From Alkanindiges sp. (GTDB lineage Bacteria > Pseudomonadota > Gammaproteobacteria > Pseudomonadales > Moraxellaceae), in the NCBI GenBank assembly GCA_030152125.1, contig JASLIR010000227.1, positions 1 to 17,454 of the forward strand: 17,454 nucleotides of DNA, read 5' to 3'. A model generated the notes under the pieces. It was not told where the DNA came from. It saw only the letters and a list, made by a program, of their open reading frames with translations, and ran no database searches. The translations under genes and the position numbers were made by a program. Within the stretch, counting starts at the first letter, position 1; the number at the start of each line of letters is the position of its first letter. Positions 16,485-17,454 of this stretch are shown piece after piece.

Positions 16485-17454
16485 ATGTCTACGTTATTTG
16501 AAGCGGTGCAAGTGGGTGCCTGGAAACTGGCTAACCGTGTGGTACTGGCCCCGTTAACCCGGGCACGCGCTGGGGATGAGCGCCTGCCTAACGATTTAAT
16601 GCGCGAATATTATGTGCAGCGTGCCAATGCCGGCCTGATTTTAACCGAAGCAACCGCGATTACTCCAAGTGCTGTAGGTTATGCCAAAACACCGGGTATC
16701 TGGTCAGCTGAGCAGGTTGCTGGCTGGAAAAATATTACGGATGCCGTCCATGCAGCAGGTAGTGTGATTGTGGCGCAGTTATGGCATGTAGGCCGTATTT
16801 CCGACCCGATTTTTTTAGCGGGTGCATTGCCGGTAGCACCCAGTGCCGTTCAGCCTAAAGGCCATGTAAGCCTGGTGCGTCCGGAAAAACCGTATGTTAC
16901 ACCCCGTGCACTGGAAATTTCTGAAATTAAACAGATTGTTCAGGATTACCGCCAAGCCGCAGAAAATGCCAAACAGGCGGGTTTTGATGGTGTGGAGTTG
17001 CATGCTGCCAACGGCTACCTGATAGACCAGTTCTTGCAAAGCAAGACCAACCTGCGTGATGATGAATATGGTGGCAGCCTGCAAAATCGCGCCCGTTTGT
17101 TGCTGGAAGTGGTAGACCAGTTTATTGCGGTGTGGGGTGCTGACCGCGTGGGTATACATTTGGCACCACGTGGCGATGCGCATGATATGGGCGATGCTAA
17201 TCCGGCAGAAACCTTTGGTTATGTGGCTGAGCAATTAGGCCAGCGTAAAATTGCCTTTATCTTTACCCGTGAGTATCAGGCTGGTGACAGCATTAGTGTG
17301 GCGATTAAGGAAAAATTTGGCGGTACATTGATTGCCAATGAAAACCTGGACCAGGGTACTGCCGAGCAATTGGTGCAAGCTGGTAAAGCCGATTTGATTG
17401 CGTTTGGCAAAAAATATATTGCCAACCCGGACCTGGTGCAGCGCTTACAGCAGC
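16485..17454 (+). CDS. Old Yellow Enzyme family alkene reductase, cut by window end
   Basis: OYE enzymes are FMN flavoproteins that use NAD(P)H to reduce activated C=C bonds, and often nitro compounds or N-ethylmaleimide. The start has the ribosome binding site GAGG (16474-16477). At least 323 residues are in the window, and about 30-45 are probably missing. Visible motifs are LAPLTRARA (21-29), QLWHVGR (Gln98), and the substrate pair H173/N176 with the likely proton donor Y178 in HAANGYLIDQF. Next come YGGSLQNRARLL and the C-terminal IANPDL. Two usual FMN-phosphate arginines look replaced: the segment VGIHLAPRGD has His where most members have Arg, and AFGKKYIANPDL has Lys for the Arg of FGR. 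The family includes NemA and xenobiotic reductases. The ArsR protein upstream is probably its regulator. Confidence 0.9.
   Translation, partial: MSTLFEAVQVGAWKLANRVVLAPLTRARAGDERLPNDLMREYYVQRANAGLILTEATAITPSAVGYAKTPGIWSAEQVAGWKNITDAVHAAGSVIVAQLWHVGRISDPIFLAGALPVAPSAVQPKGHVSLVRPEKPYVTPRALEISEIKQIVQDYRQAAENAKQAGFDGVELHAANGYLIDQFLQSKTNLRDDEYGGSLQNRARLLLEVVDQFIAVWGADRVGIHLAPRGDAHDMGDANPAETFGYVAEQLGQRKIAFIFTREYQAGDSISVAIKEKFGGTLIANENLDQGTAEQLVQAGKADLIAFGKKYIANPDLVQRLQQ

Noticed and set aside
16815..17234. 139-aa minus-strand frame near the window end
   Set aside because: It is antisense to the Old Yellow Enzyme gene, whose catalytic HAANGY motif lies in the same stretch.

Overview
This is a bacterial chromosome segment, most likely from a gammaproteobacterium of the family Moraxellaceae (an Acinetobacter relative). 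The basis is remembered resemblance, not a search. GuaB and GlmM read very much like the Acinetobacter proteins. The outer-membrane protein at 11533-12453 carries the N-terminal pattern I recall from the Acinetobacter Omp33-36 porins (YLKNVD...GPLAEAAF.NQASSV). Base composition looks even, near 50% GC, and most genes are housekeeping.

Layout. 1-50 holds the tail of an unidentified upstream gene, closed by a terminator. 238-756 is a small lipoprotein. 934-5351 is aceE-aceF (pyruvate dehydrogenase E1 and E2), with no E3 (lpd) gene following. 5463-5783 is an SMR transporter of the SugE/Gdx type. 5911-7377 is guaB (GMP synthesis), whose stop codon lies in a run of four 16-bp repeats followed by a strong terminator. 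7571-8911 is glmM (UDP-GlcNAc precursor) and 8959-9618 is pdxH (pyridoxal phosphate synthesis). 9732-11453 is recJ (single-strand 5'-3' exonuclease). 11533-12453 on the minus strand is the porin, convergent with recJ and sharing a terminator region with it. 12885-13980 is prfB (release factor 2), which needs a programmed +1 frameshift to be read in full.

From 13981 onward the window is more accessory. Two tandem paralogous membrane proteins of unknown function lie at 14101-14787 and 15322-15972. Between them is a miniature inverted-repeat element of about 266-270 bp (15051-15320). It appears to have split off the N-terminus of the second paralogue. One end sequence of the same element recurs as a solo 14-bp match upstream of prfB (12790-12803). 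The window closes with an ArsR-family regulator (16118-16414) and the start of an Old Yellow Enzyme flavoprotein (16485 to the edge). These two probably form an operon under a promoter that carries a perfect 13-bp inverted repeat.

Functional reading. Most of the window is independent core-metabolism units, each with its own promoter or terminator. The parts least explained by known biology are the tandem two-TM paralogues, the miniature element and its relic, the 26-bp perfect palindrome at 14839-14864, the 16-bp repeats over the guaB stop, and the regulatory palindromes upstream of the SMR gene and of arsR. I did not find a clear multi-gene defence or biosynthetic system.
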